45,411 nt of DNA from Methylobacterium hispanicum. Lineage in GTDB: Bacteria; Pseudomonadota; Alphaproteobacteria; Rhizobiales; Beijerinckiaceae. Where the stretch lies: the NCBI RefSeq assembly GCF_022179285.1, contig NZ_BPQO01000042.1, positions 1 to 45,411 on the forward strand. Reading direction: 5' to 3'. The notes beneath the pieces are model-generated. The model saw only the letters and a program-made list of their open reading frames with translations, was not told the DNA's origin and ran no database searches. This document shows, piece after piece, positions 43,226-45,411 of the stretch. A program made the translations under genes and the position numbers. Every line of letters starts with the position of its first letter. The stretch's first letter is position 1.

Positions 43226-43252
43226 CGGGCCGGCCTATCCTTGGCCGGCCCG
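43226..43252 (+). terminator. Terminator-like hairpin after hppA
   Basis: CGGGCCGGCC (43226-43235) pairs perfectly with GGCCGGCCCG (43243-43252) around TATCCTT. Only TCGTGTGTG follows, so the T-run is weak. It lies 22 bases after the hppA stop. Confidence 0.65.
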
Positions 43253-43340
43253 TCGTGTGTGCGGTGCCGCACTGGCCGGACCGGATCGGCTGCCCATGTG
43301 AGCGTGCATCTGCCGATTGCAGCACACACACGGGATTAGA

Positions 43341-44429
43341 ATGCCCTCACTGCTCGACCCGATCCGCATCGGCGCCATCGAGGCGCCGAACCGCATCTTC
43401 ATGGCCCCGCTCACCCGCGGGCGCGCCGACCGCGCGCATGTCCCCACGCCGATCATGGCCGAGTACTACGCCCAGCGGGCGAGCGCCGGCCTCATCATCT
43501 CGGAGGCGACCGGGATCAGCCAGGAGGGCCTCGGCTGGCCCTTCGCGCCGGGCATCTGGTCGGACGCGCAGGCGGAGGCCTGGGAGCCGGTGGTGAAGGC
43601 GGTGCACGACCGGGGCGGCCGAATCGTCTGCCAGCTCTGGCACATGGGCCGCCTCGTCCATCCGGACTTCCTCGGCGGCGAGCGGCCCGTCTCGTCCTCC
43701 GCCTCCACGGCGCCGGACCAGGCCCACACCTACGCGGGCAAGAAGCCCTACGCGGAGGCGCGGGCGCTGGAGACCGACGAGATCCCGCGCCTGCTCGCCG
43801 ACTACGAGCGCGCCACCCGCAACGCGCTGGCGGCCGGCTTCGACGGCGTGCAGATCCACGCGGCGAACGGTTACCTCATCGACGAGTTCCTGCGGGACGG
43901 GCCGAACCGCCGCACGGACGCCTACGGCGGCCCGATCGAGAACCGGATCCGCCTGTTGCGCGAGGTGACGGAGCGGGTCGCCAAGGTCGCGGGCGCCGAC
44001 CGCACCGGCGTGCGCCTCTCGCCCAACGGCGAGATCCAGGGCGTCAACGACTCCGAGCCCCACGCCCTGTTCGGCGCGGCCGCCGCCGCGCTCGACGAGA
44101 TCGGCATCGCCTTCCTGGAGATGCGCGAGCCGGGGCCGAACGGCACCTTCGGCAAGGCCGACGTACCGCCCGTGGCGCCGGTGATCCGCGAGCGCTTCCG
44201 CAACCCGCTGATCCTGAACTCCGACTACGACGGACGCAGCGGGCAGGCCACGCTCGATTCGGGCGTGTGCGACGCGATCGCCTTCGGCCGCACCTTCATC
44301 GCCAACCCGGACCTGCCCGCGCGTATCGCCGCGGACGCACCGCTCCAGAAGGACGATGCCAAGACCTGGTACAGCCAGGGTCCGGAGGGCTACGTCGACT
44401 ATCCGACGCTGGCCCAGAAGGCGGCCTGA
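43341..44429 (+). CDS. Old yellow enzyme family flavin oxidoreductase (NemA-like)
   Basis: 362 residues from ATG 43341. An FMN-dependent TIM barrel: NRIFMAPLTRGRA near the start, QLWHMGRLVHPDF, the substrate-binding HAANGYLIDEFLRDGPNRRTDAYGG (His-x-x-Asn pair), and the C-terminal FMN phosphate site VCDAIAFGRTFIANPDLP. It probably reduces activated alkenes, nitro-esters or N-ethylmaleimide with NADPH. Physiological substrate and regulator are not evident; no NemR-type gene is adjacent. A hairpin follows the stop. Confidence 0.93.
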   Translation: MPSLLDPIRIGAIEAPNRIFMAPLTRGRADRAHVPTPIMAEYYAQRASAGLIISEATGISQEGLGWPFAPGIWSDAQAEAWEPVVKAVHDRGGRIVCQLWHMGRLVHPDFLGGERPVSSSASTAPDQAHTYAGKKPYAEARALETDEIPRLLADYERATRNALAAGFDGVQIHAANGYLIDEFLRDGPNRRTDAYGGPIENRIRLLREVTERVAKVAGADRTGVRLSPNGEIQGVNDSEPHALFGAAAAALDEIGIAFLEMREPGPNGTFGKADVPPVAPVIRERFRNPLILNSDYDGRSGQATLDSGVCDAIAFGRTFIANPDLPARIAADAPLQKDDAKTWYSQGPEGYVDYPTLAQKAA

Positions 44430-44452
44430 GGCACGGGTCCAGCTTGGCCGGA

Positions 44453-44486
44453 GGGGCGGCGCGTGCTTGATGGCGCGCGCCGCTCC
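44453..44486 (+). terminator. Hairpin after the old yellow enzyme gene
   Basis: An 11-bp stem (44453-44463 with 44476-44486, one G-T pair) with a 12-base loop lies 23 bases after the stop and just before the HAD gene. No T-run follows. Confidence 0.45.
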
Positions 44487-44503
44487 CATTCCGGGTCCTC
44501 GCC

Positions 44504-45181
44504 GTGCCACCAAGCCCCGTGCCGCCGCGGGCGCCCCTGCCGGGCCGCTACCGCCTCGTCGTCCTCGATTTCGACGGCACGCTCGCCGACAGCTTCGGCT
44601 GGTTCTGCGGCGTCCTCGACGGGGTCGCGGACCGCTACGGCTTCCGGCGGGTCGCGCCCGAGGAGGCCGAGACGCTGCGGGGGATGAGCGCGGCCGCCGT
44701 CATGCGCCGTCTCGAGGTGCCGCTCTGGAAGCTGCCGCTGATCAGCCGGCACATGCACGCCCTGATGGCGCGGGACATCGCGGCGATCCGCCCGTTTCCG
44801 GGCATCGCGGAGGTTCTGGCCGGGCTCGCCGCCGCCGGTCCGACCCTCGCCCTGCTCAGCTCGAACAGCCGGGCGAACGTCGAGCGGGTGCTGGGCCCGG
44901 AGAGCGCGGGCCACGTCGCGCACTGGGCCTGCGGCGCCTCGGTGTTCGGCAAGGCCGCCCGGCTGCGCAGGCTCCTGCGGAGCGCGGGCCTGCCTGCTGC
45001 GGATACGCTCTGCATCGGCGACGAGTTGCGGGACCTGGAGGCGGCCCGTGCGGTCGGCTGCGCCTTCGGGGCGGTCGGCTGGGGCTATACCAGACCGGAG
45101 GCGCTGCGCGCGGCGGGGCCGGACTTCCTGTTCGAGCGGCCGGACGACATCCGAGCGCTGGAGGCGCCGAGGACCGGCTGA
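44504..45181 (+). CDS. HAD hydrolase (phosphoglycolate phosphatase-like)
   Basis: 225 residues from GTG 44504; GTG 44519 is another possible start five codons in. Motif I is LVVLDFDGTLADSFGWF, with the DxDGT nucleophile. The cap domain covers ~35-95. Motif II is LALLSSNSRANVERVL, motif III Lys lies in GASVFGKAARLRRLL, and motif IV is CIGDELRDLEAARAVG. The Gph/PGP-like group dephosphorylates small molecules; the exact substrate cannot be told. The preceding hairpin suggests it may have its own promoter. Confidence 0.88.
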   Translation: MPPSPVPPRAPLPGRYRLVVLDFDGTLADSFGWFCGVLDGVADRYGFRRVAPEEAETLRGMSAAAVMRRLEVPLWKLPLISRHMHALMARDIAAIRPFPGIAEVLAGLAAAGPTLALLSSNSRANVERVLGPESAGHVAHWACGASVFGKAARLRRLLRSAGLPAADTLCIGDELRDLEAARAVGCAFGAVGWGYTRPEALRAAGPDFLFERPDDIRALEAPRTG

Positions 45182-45245
45182 GCGCCGCGTCCCGGCACGG
45201 GCGCGAGGGGAACCGTGCCGGAACGCGGACGGGCGTCCACCGCCC

Positions 45246-45411
45246 CTACTTCGAGTAGGCGTAGACGGCCGCCGCGGATGCGACGGGTCCCGTGACGCTG
45301 GAGAAGACGCCGAGGACCTTCTGGAGCTCGGTGTAGGGTGCGTTGGAGACGTAGATCAGGTCGCGGTTGCGCATCCGGAAGGCCTGGGTGGTGAACAGGC
45401 TGTTGGGGTCG
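45246..45411 (-). CDS. Polysaccharide export protein, C-terminal end (Wza/OPX family, partial)
   Basis: The minus-strand frame runs in from the right edge and ends in TAG at 45248-45246. The 54 visible residues include FRMRNRDLIYVSNAPYTELQ and KVLGVFSSVTGPVASAAAVYAYSK. The phrase D-x-I-Y-V-S-N-A-P is typical of the end of polysaccharide biosynthesis/export (OPX) outer-membrane lipoproteins, which form the exit channel for capsule or exopolysaccharide. The body lies outside the window. Its gene is a plausible partner of the nearby ugd and RkpA/RkpG-like genes, though not adjacent to them. Confidence 0.8.
   Translation of the reverse strand, partial: DPNSLFTTQAFRMRNRDLIYVSNAPYTELQKVLGVFSSVTGPVASAAAVYAYSK

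Noticed and set aside
43254..43331. GTGTGTGC and GCACACAC segments before the old yellow enzyme gene as an operator
   Set aside because: Only eight bases match, about 60 bases apart, in simple GT/CA sequence; chance is likely.

Overview
The window is GC-rich (roughly 70% or more by eye) alphaproteobacterial chromosome. The conserved order rplU-rpmA-GNAT-obg-proB-proA-nadD-rsfS-rlmH-envC-like-ctpA-yibQ-like-rppH is typical of Hyphomicrobiales. Protein character and the palindromic intergenic repeats suggest Methylobacterium or a close relative (genus inferred, not proven). I saw no rRNA or tRNA gene, insertion sequence, prophage or CRISPR array.

Layout. 1-9870: a Tad/Flp type IVc pilus locus. 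A divergent secreted CpaC-N-domain protein is followed by the 54-residue Flp pilin, then cpaA, cpaB, cpaC, cpaD, cpaE, cpaF, tadB and tadC. A strong hairpin separates pilin from machinery. 9871-10860: a promoter and structured leader, then rplU-rpmA and a terminator. 10918-22455: the housekeeping block (GNAT, obg, a 39-codon ORF coupled to proB, proA, nadD, rsfS, rlmH, EnvC-like factor, ctpA, terminator, YibQ-like deacetylase relative, rppH, a DUF2939-type protein). 22475-27354: smaller accessory genes (secreted protein, single-domain response regulator, DUF1275 membrane protein, WD40 protein, a run of hairpins, DUF2937-type protein, O-antigen-ligase-like membrane protein). 27351-29456: a minus-strand operon argB, HAD nucleotidase, small zincin. 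29720-40290: UDP-glucose dehydrogenase, a ~2,480-residue reducing type I polyketide/fatty-acid synthase and an alpha-oxoamine synthase. 41059-45181: H+-pyrophosphatase, old yellow enzyme, HAD phosphatase. The right edge cuts a minus-strand polysaccharide export gene.

The most distinctive unit is the synthase-oxoamine synthase pair. Its architecture and gene pairing match RkpA-RkpG of the Sinorhizobium K-antigen region and WcbR-WcbT of the Burkholderia pseudomallei capsule locus. Together with a UDP-glucose dehydrogenase upstream (RkpK-type activity) and a polysaccharide export protein downstream, it suggests synthesis of a special amino-ketone lipid for a surface polysaccharide. The pair lacks a thioesterase, so the PLP enzyme is the likely release step. 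No polymerase or capsule ABC exporter sits beside it here.

Noncoding highlights: the flp-cpaA hairpin, a structured rplU leader, the coupled mini-ORF before proB, a run of at least six hairpins at 25208-25390, and an inverted pair of repeat units at 40442-40594.
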